A stretch of 64,000 nt of DNA from Prostheceraeus crozeri (Eukaryota > Platyhelminthes > Polycladida > Euryleptidae), in NCBI GenBank assembly GCA_907163375.1, contig CAJQUW010005337.1, positions 27,366 through 91,365 of the forward strand, read 5' to 3'. Below the pieces are notes generated by a model. That model was given only the letters and a program-made list of their open reading frames with translations, did no database searches and was not told where the DNA came from. Shown one piece after another: positions 11,538-24,960 of this stretch (positions within the stretch are counted from its first letter, which is position 1; each line of letters opens with the position of its first letter). A program made the translations under genes and the position numbers.

Positions 11538-11885
11538 CGTTGTCTTTATCAGCATTTGACACAATTATGCAGTTCATCTCATCAGGGACAATTGGAAATG
11601 ACTCATCATCATTACGCAAAGGTTTGCTTATCGGATTGTCAACGCTACGGCCATACGCTTGGCCATTGACATCGCAAAACCCATTTCCAACCCAGTAGAC
11701 GGGGCTCTGTCCAACCATTCCAGTCTGCCTCTTCAAAGCAAGCTCCTCTGGCCTCTTGCCCATTTTGTTCGCTAAAACCGTCCGGATATCTCCGACGGTT
11801 GGATTATCTGACAGTTTTACTGTGAAGTTAAAATCTCCTCCACCATTGTAATCCATGCAAAAGTTGGAAACTTCCAAAGTAGTTT
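11538..11885 (-). CDS. host exon encoding a 116-residue repeated domain (copy 2)
   Basis: This looks like an internal exon. A minus-strand pyrimidine-rich acceptor ends TTCTTCTTTGCAG before it and the donor GGTAAGT follows it. The frame is open throughout and both boundaries are phase 1. The product contains DYNGGGDFNFTVKLSD, NPTVGDIRTVLANKMGK, VYWVGNGF and FPIVPDEMNC. It aligns without gaps to the exon at 26622-26969, with about half the residues identical. I do not recognise the family. The segment PTVGDIRTVLANKMG with its flanking strands resembles the start of a ubiquitin-like fold, but that is only an impression. Conserved length, frame and splice sites imply a real gene with duplicated domains on the minus strand. 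Confidence 0.7.
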
Positions 11886-13550
11886 CTGCAAAGAAGAATA
11901 CTTGAGTTTCAAAGTCATCGATCAATCATCTCCCTCTCATACACGAAAAGCTTGATGTTGGTGATAAACTGGCTATCAACAGGGAACTTGATGAGCTTCA
12001 TCAACACTGTTAGCAAAATAGTCAATCCATCTCGCATCTGAAAAACTTCTACAATGATCAAGTTTCTTGGTTGCTCTTTCATTCTATGATCTGACAAAAA
12101 ATGTACATTTTTGCAATAAAAAATACACGAGAAGAATTTGTCTTTCAAAGTCGTATTGCAAGCTAGGGAGTCTTGAATATCGTAAAATTATATTTGCTTA
12201 CGGATTTTGAATGATCCCAACTTCGATGCACTAAGTAACGAAATGATCTAGGATTCATTTATTCACTTAACATCAAATTTGTCATTTTTTTGATTTTTAT
12301 TCCACCTTTAGGGCAACTATCTCCCACATAGTAACTGGCTCTTCAAGTTATAATAATGATGATGCGTTTATTTTCCATAAAAGGCCTCAATATTGAAAAT
12401 CGTGAGGCAATTGACAAAGTGCAAAACATTTCAAATAAATCACATAAAAGAAAAGTAACAAGAAAGAAGAAACATGACTTGGGACAGGGTAGAGGTGTAT
12501 GTCGTAAACCACTATCTGAAGCCGTCGTTTTTAAGTCGAATCATTGCTATGATGAAGCTGTTCTGTTTCAGGATTGATTTACATGTTGGACACGCACGAT
12601 TCGTATTGGCATAGAACAACCTTCGGTGCTCAGGAAAATGCAGATGATGTTCCTGACACAATGCGACAAAAATATTTAAGCCAATCATCAAACGTCTTTA
12701 ATTAAGAGGGATGAAATTGTTACAAGGACACCGTGAAGATCCAAATATAATGTGGTGCGAACGATCTTGCATATATTTTCAAATCATTTGCTTTTTGAAG
12801 CGTTTTATCTAAGGAACATAGGGTCTAATAATCCAAATGCTACGAATACAGTTATTGTAGATGATGCCCGAGTGATAGATGGTTTATCAGGTTTTTAGAG
12901 ATAATGGTTTCAGTTGCCGAAGAGCGAGAAGTCGACTGGAAGCTTTTTGGAAACATTTCTGACATGTCTTTGCATATTTAAGTTACAATTGAATGTGACA
13001 CCCTAAAATTTCATCTTTTCACTCCAAGGTATCAGGAACAATAAATTGATGAAGCTCATCACATTCCGAGGTGAAATGAGTATCTGTTGGCATTTCGGTT
13101 GGTTCCCTTTATTCGCCGGTTATCGCGCGGACGTGAGGGTGAACGCTGATCGTCAATCTCGTTCAGTGACTCTGATATTGCTAATCCCTTCATACTTATC
13201 CAATGCTTATATTCTTGGCTACCATTATCAACATCTTTATCGCCTAACCACATTCCATGATCTCTATGGTGCATTATCGTCGCTTCGCTTTATCTCTACA
13301 GGTGAAGCTTTTGCTAATCTCGTGCAGCATTTTCACTTACACGTAATACCATTCATGGCTTCCGAATTATCAACACTCGCGATGCTCTACTGGAACTGCG
13401 TGCGCGTCCACCTGTACTAAATCGTTGACTGAGGCGACCTGTTTGTTTCCATATGGTCCCACAAATTCAATGTGCGGTGAGTGGATATCCCTATGTCACA
13501 GGTGCAGAAGTAAGTAGACTGAAAAATCGTGCACCTTCTGTAATTCCCGC
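11886..13550. other. intronic or intergenic sequence
   Basis: The first part (to about 12020) shows weak nucleotide similarity to the sequence upstream of the paralogous exon (27000-27110 on minus), consistent with a duplicated intron. The rest holds only short frames without recognised relatives (12356-12577, 13046-13420). Confidence 0.4.
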
Positions 13551-13857
13551 GCCACATAGACTCGTGTGTGCATATGACCATGATTTCCCAGTACCAGAAA
13601 CCACTCACAGGAGTTGATGGCGAGGGAAAATCATTTCCGTTGAGAATCACTCGTCGCCTCGGTGACGGATTTGCCGTTCACTTGAGCTGGAATACCATCA
13701 ATGCGGATTCACACGACTTCTCTCAGAAAAAGCAGATGGCAACGATCAAATGTGTACCGATTGGTTGGCCTTCTGGGTCACGTCCTAACACCTGTGATGA
13801 GAATGAAAATCGAATCAAGGCTGCAGAGAGATGTTTGGTCTCTGTTTCCCGTCAACA

Positions 13858-15065
13858 GAGCCCTATCAGTCCTCTAACGATTCCGTCAAAGATCCTTGAA
13901 AAAGTAATTCTGAATGACCTTCGGCATAAACTTTCGCATTTATTGGCTGAGGCTCAATTTGGAATAAGGAAGGGGTCATCGACTGCGCATGCAATCATTG
14001 CAACTCATGATTCGCTTGCCACTAATTTTGATTACCCTGAAATTGGAGTGACCGTTTTCATAGGCTTCGACTCTCTTTTCGACTTCCATAGGCTCTGGGC
14101 TACCTTCCGGTTTTGTTCGATTTCCAATTGATCATTTGATTGATCGCCAACAAAGAGTTCGTTATCCTAAAAGTCAGACCAGGGATGTTACCAGCTGTGT
14201 CCCGCAAGGGTCAATACTCGCTCCTTACATGCTTGGATTGTATATGTCATCTCTACAACCCCAATTCCAAAGAATGTGTCTTATATACTACTTCAATGAT
14301 GTTTGTCTATCTTTTGGAATCAGGAAAAATTAAGCCAGTGATGACATTGACGCTCTCATTATCGAAGTTGAAAACGTGTCTAGATGGTCTGCTCAGAATT
14401 GGTTGTCCCTGAATTTGCAAAAAACAAGAGGTTTAATAAGCTACCGGGGTCTGTTCAAAGAATCTATCGACGTTGAGAACCATTTACCAACCGTGAAATT
14501 CCAGAATAATATCAAATTTCTGCTCGACAGATCTTTTGGATGGAGATGTCATGTGGATTAATGTACATTGAGAGGAAGTGTGCTCAGAGGATTTATATAT
14601 TGAGAAGGATGAAGACCGCAACAAGTGACGATCAATTCCTGCGCATTTAGTGCATCGCCCTTATTCGAAGCTTAATTGAATAAGTCTGCCCGGCCTTCAT
14701 TGGACTGTCATCTGAGGATTCAAAGCGCCTTCAGAGAATTCAAGACCGATGTCTTAGAATAAAAAGCCATTCTCTCTCAACAACTAATATCATTTGCAGA
14801 CGTCAAGAATTGGCTCTGAACCTCTTCCGGAGCTTGAATACTCAAGAAACTTTTATTTCAAAAATCGTTCCCCCACTACCAACTTCCGATCGATTTATGG
14901 TGCCTTATTCCAGGACTAATCTACGTCGGAACTCTTTTCTGCCATCTGTTTGCATAATGCAGTCTCATGTGACTAAGATCATAGACTCAAGATCTTACCT
15001 TAACAACGACTATAATTTTTATTCTGCTTGTAATTTTGATTCATATTCACAGTCTGAATAAGCGC
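13858..15065 (+). pseudogene. degenerate LINE, RT palm to C-terminus
   Basis: The fragments run in order across frames. 13860-14030 gives SPISPLTIPSKILEKVI, AQFGIRKGSSTAHAI (RT fingers). 14136-14333 gives SCVPQGSILAPYMLGLYM (motif B) and YYFNDVCL, where the YADD box has lost its first aspartate. 14376-14561 gives NWLSLNLQKTRG. 14810-15061 gives the C-terminal region. At least four frame changes and stops are present. It resembles the family at 1-2050 and ends in the same type of C-terminus. It is a dead copy. Confidence 0.75.
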
Positions 15066-15440
15066 ATCTTTCTCACAGAAGCTTCGACGTCGTTTTCATC
15101 GCAACAGTTTTGACTGTCCATGTTTTCTGACCACCAATACTTCGGAACAATCCCGACATCGGTGTTATTATTGAGCCTTAGCTTAGTGATGAGATTGATG
15201 ATTCGACCATCAGCACTCCTGGCTGCTCTAACTATCGCTCTTATCGCCAGGTTGGTCTTGGAGGCAGAATTCTCTGCTGCATCAGAAGTCATTCTTCCAT
15301 TACCAATTTTCCTGTTGAATTCATATCCAATAGCCAATCTCCAATAATGGAGCTCATGTTTCTTTTCATCAAGGAATTATTTTGGCAGTTATTATGATTT
15401 ATTTTCCTTACTGGAACTCGCATAGAGCTGAAGAGGACGC

Positions 15441-16230
15441 TTGGAGTCCCTAACAACAGTAATTGATCTTTCAAGAGTCGAATATGCCTTAAAGAAACAG
15501 ATCAAGAAGTTTTCGTCCTCTAATATCGCTCACTTCAACATGGCAATTTCCACAATCGATTGGCATTCTCTCGTCAACAACTCGACGAAGCAGCAGAAAC
15601 TTTCCTTGGATACTTACTTGATGTCTTTTATTCTTGTTTTCCCATTAAAACGATACGAATCAAACGAACCATGTTGGATGAGTGACTCACTCAAAATCCT
15701 GATTATCGAGCGTGACGCAGCACATCATGGTTGTCAGAAGGCCAGATAGAGGCTACAGGAAAATTAATCTTCTGAAAGGAAATTATATCCGAAAGGCTAT
15801 TGATCCTGGTGATCCTCGCACTAGTGCAGTTCTCTCAAGCATGTGGCTACATTCACTTAGAAAAACGGCTCATGCCAGTTTTCTGTCGATGATTTCAACG
15901 AGTGCTTTTCTTCGATTTTCAAGAAGGCCATGTTTCTGTTCTGATTGACAGCTCCATGCCATCCAACTATCTGTTGATGAAGTACCTTCTGAAAGTCAAG
16001 AAGACTGGTGCAGATGGAATACCTCCTTGGGTATTCAGATGTTACGCAGATTTTCTTGCCCCAGCAATAACTGTTTTATTCAATTGGAGCTTTCGCGAGT
16101 GTGCTGTTCCGTTGTCATTCAAAAAAGCATTTATTCTGCCTATTCCTAAATGCCCTCATACATAGTAAGTGATTATAGACCAATCTCTATTCTACCTTGC
16201 GTCTCTAAAAGTCTAAAAATCAAATGAAGT
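15441..16230 (+). pseudogene. degenerate LINE, linker and start of RT
   Basis: Frame 15441-15749 resembles the region between endonuclease and RT (PCWMSDSLKILIIERDAAHH). Frame 15902-16165 contains KKTGADGIPPWVFRCYADFL and LFNWSFRECAVPLSFKKAF, the start of a LINE reverse transcriptase. A further piece, SDYRPISILPCVSKSLK, follows in another frame to about 16225. The segment lies downstream of the C-terminal part at 13858-15065, so it belongs to a second truncated copy placed head to tail rather than to the same element. Confidence 0.75.
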
Positions 16231-16553
16231 GTCTATAAAGTCAACGGAATGTGCAGCACACCAGATAAATGTGCAACATTTTCCAGGTAATTGCTGGAAC
16301 GTTATCAAAAATAGGGGAAGATTTAGTTTTGAAATTCCTCAACACACCTTGAACTTATGACCCCGCTACTGGACCTCTGCTGGCAGGCGAAAGCCTCACA
16401 TTCTTATAGCGGTTTATTAATGACATCGGTAGTTGTGTTAGGTCTAAGTACCAATTAGATAGCAAGGATCTAAACTCCAACCTCTGAAAGGATTCCTTGC
16501 TTATTATGGGGGTTCTGGCATTTGAAATATGGATATAATGCAAGCTAAAGTGT

Positions 16554-17159
16554 ATGACGTCAATGCGAAGGAGCGTCAGTAGTGTTGATGTCTGTGGCAG
16601 CAAAAGATGCCTATGTTGTAAATCTCTTGACACTAATACTACTTTTATGAGTTTTAGTACCGGCAGACGGTTCGTTTTAAATTATCCTAGTAGTTTCTCG
16701 TGTAAGAGTAGACATGTAATATATTTGATCACATGTCAATCATGTGGGGTCCAGTATGTTGGACAGACAAAACAGCCATTACATTGTAGACTTAATGGGC
16801 ATCGGCAATCTGTTCAAAAGAATCATCTCAATACGTATTTGAGTAATCATTTTAATAGTTCTAATCACAGTTGGGATGATGTAAGTATACAAATTATTGA
16901 CTTTGTCGATGTTCGTAATAAATCTGATACAGAAATTGCCTTCGAGCTTAACAGTAAGGAAGATTTTCATAAAGATTTTACTTTTCTAAGAACGCTGAAC
17001 ACCTTGCATCCTTTAGGTTTGAATGACAGAGTGTTAGCCGGAGGTTGCGCCTCTCAGAACACTGCAAATTCATTTTCATTTTTTAGTTCTCCTATTAGCA
17101 GACGTAACAGAAGCCATGGCCTTAGGAAGTCGGGTAGAAAGAAAATATCCTCCATCTAA
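16554..17159 (+). pseudogene. GIY-YIG endonuclease domain of a Penelope-like element (N-terminal)
   Basis: The 201-residue frame carries a small cysteine cluster (CGSKRCLCCKSL, residues 14-25). A GIY-YIG nuclease core follows: VIYLITCQSCGVQYVGQT at about 56-73, then the arginine-bearing helix HCRLNGHRQSV and a C-terminal LRTLNTLHPLGLND. The domain nicks DNA for target-primed insertion in Penelope-like elements. Here it lies upstream of the RT-linked region. That is the permuted order described for Naiad-type elements, which also have an upstream cysteine cluster. The downstream RT-linked frame starts in a different phase at 17116, so one frameshift separates the two. Confidence 0.8.
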
Positions 17160-17950
17160 TAGTTGTGAGGATATTCTCATGGAGCTTCAAGAGTTGATGA
17201 AGAGCAACAAAATAAGAAATTTCTATAATTGCTTGAAATCGATAAGTGATAGCATGCTTAAAATTATGTATTCTAGGCTTCTTCATCAGTCGAATGACCT
17301 ATCTTTCGTTTTGACAACATATGTTCATAGTAAATTATATAGAAACAAGAGGGATAGCTCTAACGAAGACAAAACGCATATAGTGATTCCTTTCAAGTCT
17401 CATTTAGTTGACAAACTTCATTTACCTTCTGTATTTAATGATAAAAGTGTCTGTGCTTTAGTTCCAGAAAAAGCGAAACATCTACATCCTCCCAAAGTGT
17501 ACCATAAACTTAATAACCCTATTTGTTTGAAATTCTTCAATTATAATAAGTTTCTTAATAGTCTGACAATTCAGGAAGTTGTTGGCATTTTACAGAGCGA
17601 TTGCAGCTGTGACTCGATGACCAGTTTTGTTTATGAGCCTTATGGGCATGTTTTTACCGGTAATTTAGATATAATAAATGATCCAGGTCTCGGAGCAATA
17701 TTCGCGTATGGCACTAAACACAGATTGTCTAGGTCAATATCATGGAAATCCATTCAAAAAGAGATCAGCGATTCCATAGATAATCATATATCTCGTGTGT
17801 CCAGTCGCCTTCACTTAAAAAGTTGATGACTTCTCTATTTGGAAAAACAGGGTCATCATGTCAGTAGAGTACCGCATCTTTCGTTGTAAGAAGCAGGGTT
17901 GCCAAACTCGTCCAGAAATTTGCATCTGGTCCACGTTGCATCTGTGATTG
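17116..17950 (+). pseudogene. Penelope-like element, region N-terminal to the RT core (truncated by satellite)
   Basis: The 236-residue frame contains KIFNYN-type sequence (KFFNYNKFLNSLTIQEVV), then SDCSCDSMTSFVYEPYGHVF and TGNLDIINDPGLGAIFAYGT, a conserved block that precedes the RT in these invertebrate elements. The frame stops at 17826. It continues in the next frame (DDFSIWKNRVIMSVEYRIF) to about 17940, where the 52-bp satellite starts. RT catalytic motifs are absent. The C-terminal end of the element is recognisable on the far side of the satellite at 24620-24957. Confidence 0.75.
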
Positions 17951-20900
17951 CGCTACCAGAAAAAACAAATCTATATACAAATACATCAGTGCGCCTATGA
18001 TTGCGCTACCAGAAAAAACAAATCTTCATAAAAGTACATCAGTGCGCCTATGATTGCGTCACCAGAAAAACAAATCTATATACAAATACATCAGTGCGCC
18101 TATGATTGCGCTACCAGAAAAACAAATCTATATACAAATACATCAGTGCGCCTATGATTGCGCTACCAGAAAAAACAAATCTATATACAAATACATCAGT
18201 GCGCCTATGATTGCGCTACCAGAAAAAACAAATCTATATACAAATACATCAGTGCGCCTATGATTGCGCTACCAGAAAAAACAAATCTTCATAAAAGTAC
18301 ATCAGTGCGCCTATGATTGCGCTACCAGAAAAAACAAATCTATATACAAATACATCAGTGCGCCTATGATTGCGCTACCAGAAAAAACAAATCTTCATAA
18401 AAGTACATCAGTGCGCCTATGATTGCGTTACCAGAAAAACAAATCTATATACAAATACATCAGTGCGCCTATGATTGCGTTACCAGAAAAACCAATCTTC
18501 ATACAAATACATCAGTGCGCTTATGGTTGCGCTACCAGAAAAACAAATCTATATACAAATACATCAGTGCGCCTATGATTGCGCTACCAGAAAAACCAAT
18601 CTTCATACAAATACATCAGTGCGCCTATGATTGCGTTACCAGAAAAACAAATCTATATACAAATACATCAGTGCGTCTATGGTTGCGCTACCAGAAAAAC
18701 AAATCTATATACAAATACATCAGTGCGCGTATGGTTGCGTTACCAGAAAAACAAATCTATATACAAATACATCAGTGCGCCTCTGATTGCGCTACCAGAA
18801 AAACAAATCTATATACAAATACATCAGTGCGCCTATGATTGCGCTACCAGAAAAAACAAATCTATATACAAATACATCAGTGCGCCTATGATTGCGCTAC
18901 CAGAAAAAACAAATCTATATACAAATACATCAGTGCGCCTATGATTGCGCTACCAGAAAAACAAATCTATATACAAATACATCAGTGCGCCTATGATTGC
19001 GTTACCAGAAAAACAAATCTATATACAAATACATCAGTGCGCCTATGATTGCGCTACCAGAAAAACAAATCTATATACAAATACATCAGTGCGCCTATGA
19101 TTGCGCTACCAGAAAAACAAATCTTTATAAAAGTACATCAGTGCGCCTATGATTGCGCTACCAGAAAAACAAATCTATATACAAATACATCAGTGCGCCT
19201 ATGATTGCGCTACCAGAAAAACAAATCTATATACAAATACATCAGTGCGCCTATGATTGCGTCACCAGAAAAACAAATCTATATACAAATACATCAGTGC
19301 GCCTATGATTGCGCTACCAGAAAAAACAAATCTATATACAAATACATCAGTGCGCCTATGATTGCGTTACCAGAAAAACAAATCTATATACAAATACATC
19401 AGTGCGCCTATGATTGCGCTACCAGAAAAACAAATCTATATACAAATACATCAGTGCGCCTATGATTGCGCTACCAGAAAAACAAATCTATATACAAATA
19501 CATCAGTGCGCCTATGATTGCGCTACCAGAAAAACAAATCTATATACAAATACATCAGTGCGCCTATGATTGCGTTACCAGAAAAACAAATCTATATACA
19601 AATACATCAGTGCGCCTATGATTGCGTTACCAGAAAAACAAATCTATATACAAATACATCAGTGCGCCTATGATTGCGCTACCAGAAAAAACAAATCTAT
19701 ATACAAATACATCAGTGCGCCTATGATTGCGCTACCAGAAAAACAAATCTATATACAAATACATCAGTGCGCCTATGATTGCGCTACCAGAAAAAACAAA
19801 TCTATATACAAATACATCAGTGCGCCTATGATTGCGTTACCAGAAAAACAAATCTATATACAAATACATCAGTGCGCCTATGATTGCGCTACCAGAAAAA
19901 CAAATCTATATACAAATACATCAGTGCGCCTATGGTTGCGTTACCAGAAAAACAAATCTATATACAAATACATCAGTGCGCCTATGATTGCGCTACCAGA
20001 AAAACAAATCTATATACAAATACATCAGTGCGCCTATGATTGCGTTACCAGAAAAACAAATCTATATACAAATACATCAGTGCGCCTATGATTGCGCTAC
20101 CAGAAAAACAAATCTATATACAAATACATCAGTGCGCCTCTGATTGCGCTACCAGTAAAAACAAATCTATATACAAATACATCAGTGCGCCTATGATTGC
20201 GTTACCAGAAAAACAAATCTATATACAAATACATCAGTGCGCCTATGATTGCGTTACCAGAAAAACAAATCTATATACAAATACATCAGTGCGCCTACGA
20301 TTGCGCTACCTGAAAAAACAAATCTATATACAAATACATCAGTGCGCCTATGATTGCGTTACCAGAAAAACAAATCTATATACAAATACATCAGTGCGCC
20401 TATGATTGCGCTACCAGAAAAACAAATCTATATACAAATACATCAGTGCGCCTATGATTGCGCTACCAGAAAAACAAATCTATATACAAATACATCAGTG
20501 CGCCTATGATTGCGCTACCAGAAAAACAAATCTATATACAAATACATCAGTGCGCCTATGATTGCGCTACCAGAAAAACAAATCTATATACAAATACATC
20601 AGTGCGCCTATGATTGCGTTACCAGAAAAACAAATCTATATACAAATACATCAGTGCGCCTATGATTGCGCTACCTGAAAAAACAAATCTATATACAAAT
20701 ACATCAGTGCGCCTATGATTGCGTTACCAGAAAAACAAATCTATATACAAATACATCAGTGCGCCTATGATTGCGCTACCAGAAAAACAAATCTATATAC
20801 AAATACATCAGTGCGCCTATGATTGCGCTACCAGAAAAACAAATCTATATACAAATACATCAGTGCGCCTATGGTTGGGTTATGAATCAACAAATCTATA

Positions 20901-23900
20901 AAGAATAAAACGGTACGCCTATGATTGCGTTACCAGAAAAACAAATCTATATACAAATACATCAGTGCGCCTATGATTGCGCTACCAGAAAAACAAATCT
21001 ATATACAAATACATCAGTGCGCCTATGGTTGGGTTATGAATCAATACATCTATAAAGAATAAAACGGTTCGCCTATGATTGCGCTACCAGAAAAACAAAT
21101 CTATATACAAATACATCAGTGCGCCTATGGTTGGGTTATGAATCAATACATCTATAAAGAATAAAACGGTACGCCTATGATTGCGCTACCAGAAAAACAA
21201 ATCTATATACAAATACATCAGTGCGCCTATGATTGCGTTACCAGAAAAACAAATCTATATACAAATACATCAGTGCGCCTATGATTGCGCTACCAGAAAA
21301 ACAAATCTATATACAAATACATCAGTGCGCCTATGGTTGGGTTATGAATCAATAAATCAATAAAGAATAAAACGGTTCGCCTATGATTGCGCTACCAGAA
21401 AAACAAATCTATATACAAATACATCAGTGCGCCTATGATTGCGTTACCAGAAAAACAAATCTATATACAAATACATCAGTGCGCCTATAATTGCGCTACC
21501 AGAAAAACAAATCTATATAAAAGTACATCAGTGCGCCTATGGTTGGGTTATGAATCAACAAATCTATAAAGAATAAAACGGTGCGCCTATGATTGCGTTA
21601 CCAGAAAAACAAATCTATATACAAATACATCAGTGCGCCTATGATTGCGCTACCAGAAAAACAAATCTATATACAAATACATCAGTGCGCCTATGGTTGG
21701 GTTATGAATCAACAAATCTATAAAGAATAAAACGGTACGCCTATGATTGCGCTACCAGAAAAACAAATCTATATACAAATACATCAGTGCGCCTATGATT
21801 GCGCTACCAGAAAAACAAATCTATATACAAATACATCAGTGCGCCTATGATTGCGCTACCAGAAAAACAAATCTATATACAAATACATCAGTGCGCCTAT
21901 GGTTGGGTTATGAATCAACAAATCTATAAAGAATAAAACGGTACGCCTATGATTGCGCTACCAGAAAAACAAATCTATATACAAATACATCAGTGCGCCT
22001 ATGGTTGGGTTATGAATCAACAAATCTATAAAGAATAAAACGGTACGCCTATGATTGCGTTACCAGAAAAACAAATCTATATACAAATACATCAGTGCGC
22101 CTATGATTGCGCTACCTGAAAAAACAAATCTATATACAAATACATCAGTGCGCCTATGATTGCGCTACCAGAAAAACAAATCTATATACAAATACATCAG
22201 TGCGCCTATGATTGCGCTACCAGAAAAACAAATCTATATACAAATACATCAGTGCGCCTATGGTTGGGTTATGAATCAACAAATCTATAAAGAATAAAAC
22301 GGTACGCCTATGATTGCGCTACCAGAAAAACAAATCTATATACAAATACATCAGTGCGCCTATGATTGCGCTACCAGAAAAAACAAATCTATATACAAAT
22401 ACATCAGTGCGCCTATGATTGCGCTACCAGAAAAACAAATCTTTATAAAAGTACATCAGTGCGCCTATGATTGGGTTATGAATCAACAAATCTATAAAGA
22501 ATAAAACGGTACGCCTATGATTGTGCTACCAGAAAAACAAATCTATATAGAAATACATCAGTGCGCCTATGATTGCGCTACCAGAAAAACAAATCTATAT
22601 ACAAATACATCAGTGCGCCTATGGTTTGGTTATGAATCAACAAATCTATGAAGAATACAACGTTGCATCTGTGATTGCGCTACCAGAAAACAAATCTATA
22701 TACAAATACATCAGTGCGCCTATGATTGCGCTACCAGAAAAAACAAATCTATATACAAATACATCAGTGCGCCTATGATTGCGCTACCTGAAAAAACAAA
22801 TCTATATACAAATACATCAGTGCGCCTATGGTTGGGTTATGAATCAACAAATCTATAAAGAATAAAACGGTACGCCTATGATTGCGCTACCAGAAAAACA
22901 AATCTATATACAAATACATCAGTGCGCCTATGATTGCGCTACCAGAAAAACAAATCTATATACAAATACATCAGTGCGCCTATGGTTGGGTTATGAATCA
23001 ACAAATCTATAAAGAATAAAACGGTACGCCTATGATTGCGCTACCAGAAAAACAAATCTATATACAAATACATCAGTGCGCCTATGATTGCGTTACCAGA
23101 AAAAAAAATCTATATACAAATACATCAGTGCGCCTATGATTGCGCTACCAGAAAAACAAATCTATATACAAATACATCAGTGCGCCTATGATTGCGCTAC
23201 CAGAAAAACAAATCTATATACAAATACATCAGTGCGCCTATGGTTGGGTTATGAATCAACAAATCTATAAAGAATACAACGTTGCATCTGTGATTGCGCT
23301 ACCAGAAAAAACAAATCTATATACAAATACATCAGTGCGCCTATGATTGCGCTACCAGAAAAAACAAATCTTCATAAAAGTACATCAGTGCGCCTGTGAT
23401 TGGGTTATGAATCAACAAATCTATAAAGAATACAACGTTGCATCTGTGATTGCGCTACCAGAAAAACAAATCTATATACAAATACATCAGTGCGCCTATG
23501 ATTGCGTCACCAGAAAAACAAATCTATATACAAATACATCAGTGCGCCTATGATTGCGCTACCAGAAAAACAAATCTATATACAAATACATCAGTGCGCC
23601 TATGATTGCGCTACCAGAAAAAACAAATCTATATACAAATACATCAGTGCGCCTGTGATTGGGTTATGAATCAACAAATCTATAAAGAATACAACGTTGC
23701 ATCTGTGATTGCGCTACCAGAAAAACAAATCTATATACAAATACATCAGTGCGCCTATGATTGCGCTACCAGAAAAAACAAATCTATATACAAGTACATC
23801 AGTGCGCCTATGGTTTGGTTATGAATCAACAAATCTATGAAGAATACAACGTTGCATCTGTGATTGCGCTACCAGAAAAACAAATCTATATACAAATACA

Positions 23901-24460
23901 TCAGTGCGCCTATGATTGCGTCACCAGAAAAACAAATCTATATACAAATACATCAGTGCGCCTATGATTGCGCTACCAGAAAAAACAAATCTTCATAAAA
24001 GTACATCAGTGCGCCTGTGATTGGGTTATGAATCAACAAATCTATAAAGAATACAACGTTGCATCTGTGATTGCGTTACCAGAAAAACAAATCTATATAC
24101 AAATACATCAGTGCGCCTATGATTGCGCTACCAGAAAAAACAAATCTTCATAAAAGTACATCAGTGCGCCTGTGATTGGGTTATGAATCAACAAATCTAT
24201 AAAGAATACAACGTTGCATCTGTGATTGCGTTACCAGAAAAACAAATCAATATACAAATACATCAGTGCGCCTATGATTGCGTCACCAGAAAAACAAATC
24301 TATATACAAATACATCAGTGCACCTATGATTGCGCTACCAGAAAAAACAAATCTTCATAAAAGTACATCAGTGCGCCTATGGTTGGGTTATGAATCAACA
24401 AATCTATAAAGAATACAACGTTGCATCTGTGATTGCGTTACCAGAAAACAAGTGTATATA
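17943..24460. repeat. 52-bp satellite array inside a Penelope-like element
   Basis: Roughly 120 units of TGATTGCGCTACCAGAAAAA continue as CAAATCTATATACAAATACA and TCAGTGCGCCTA. Most units are 52 or 53 bp, differing by one A in the A-run. A minor type has CTTCATAAAAGTACATCA in the middle. From about 20870 on, units of about 50 bp with GGTTGGGTTATGAATCAA and AAAGAATAAAACGGTACG are interspersed. From about 22620 a variant with GAATACAACGTTGCATCTG appears. This gives higher-order repeats of about 155-260 bp. Because 52 is not a multiple of 3, open frames recur every three units and mean nothing. The left junction CCACGTTGCATCTGTGATTG closely matches the late spacer variant. Confidence 0.97.
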
Positions 24461-24619
24461 ATAATACGTCACTGATAGACAAATTATCACTATAAATAAA
24501 AACAAGTCAAGTATAAACAATCTAGCTCACTGAAATCTGTCCATAAAAACAATCCGATAAAAAATTCTTCTTTGGCAAAAACAATTCTTTAAATAGTCTA
24601 AAAAATTACGTTCATGATT

Positions 24620-24957
24620 CTTCATCATCACTAGCACTATCGTGCTCATATGATTGGAAGTATCGCTGGGATGAGCTTGATTTCCCTGTTGTTCTGTTGA
24701 CATTTCCAGACAGTGCAATACCTTATAACATGGGAATTAATGTATTTGCCGGCCAGGTTTTACGTTATTGTCGCATCTGCTCGCATCTTGAAGATCTAAT
24801 TAAACGAATTAATATGACACTTTTAGTGATGAGCAGCAGAGGATATTGTAAGTCTAAAATGAAGGCATGTACTGAGAAAATCTTAACCGGTCATAACAAT
24901 TTTCTAGTCAAGTTTGGATATTTCTCAGCCAGGCAGCTGACATCGCAGTGCGCATTT
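24620..24957 (+). pseudogene. Penelope-like element, C-terminal end
   Basis: The open frame reads WKYRWDELDFPVVLLTFPDS, AIPYNMGINVFAGQVLRYCR, ICSHLEDLIKRINM and MSSRGYCKSKMKA. This is the typical tail of invertebrate Penelope-like and related RT proteins (a Q-L-R-[FY]-x-R-[IA] helix followed by an RGY/F segment). It ends at a stop at 24957-24959. Together with 16554-17950 it frames the satellite as an insertion or expansion within one element from which the RT fingers and palm are missing. The exact family is inferred from memory of similar proteins. Confidence 0.65.
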
Positions 24958-24960
24958 TAA

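Noticed and set aside
13046..13420. 124-residue open frame as a gene
   Set aside because: No motif is recognised, a competing minus frame overlaps, and there are no splice or promoter signals; it may be LINE 5' debris.
15047..15337. Minus-strand 96-residue frame as a gene
   Set aside because: It lies between two plus-strand LINE fragments, overlaps a plus frame and shows no family motif.
17943..24460. Many 60-173-residue frames in the satellite as genes
   Set aside because: All are translations of the same 52-bp repeat in rotating frames and end at the same CTATGA within the unit.
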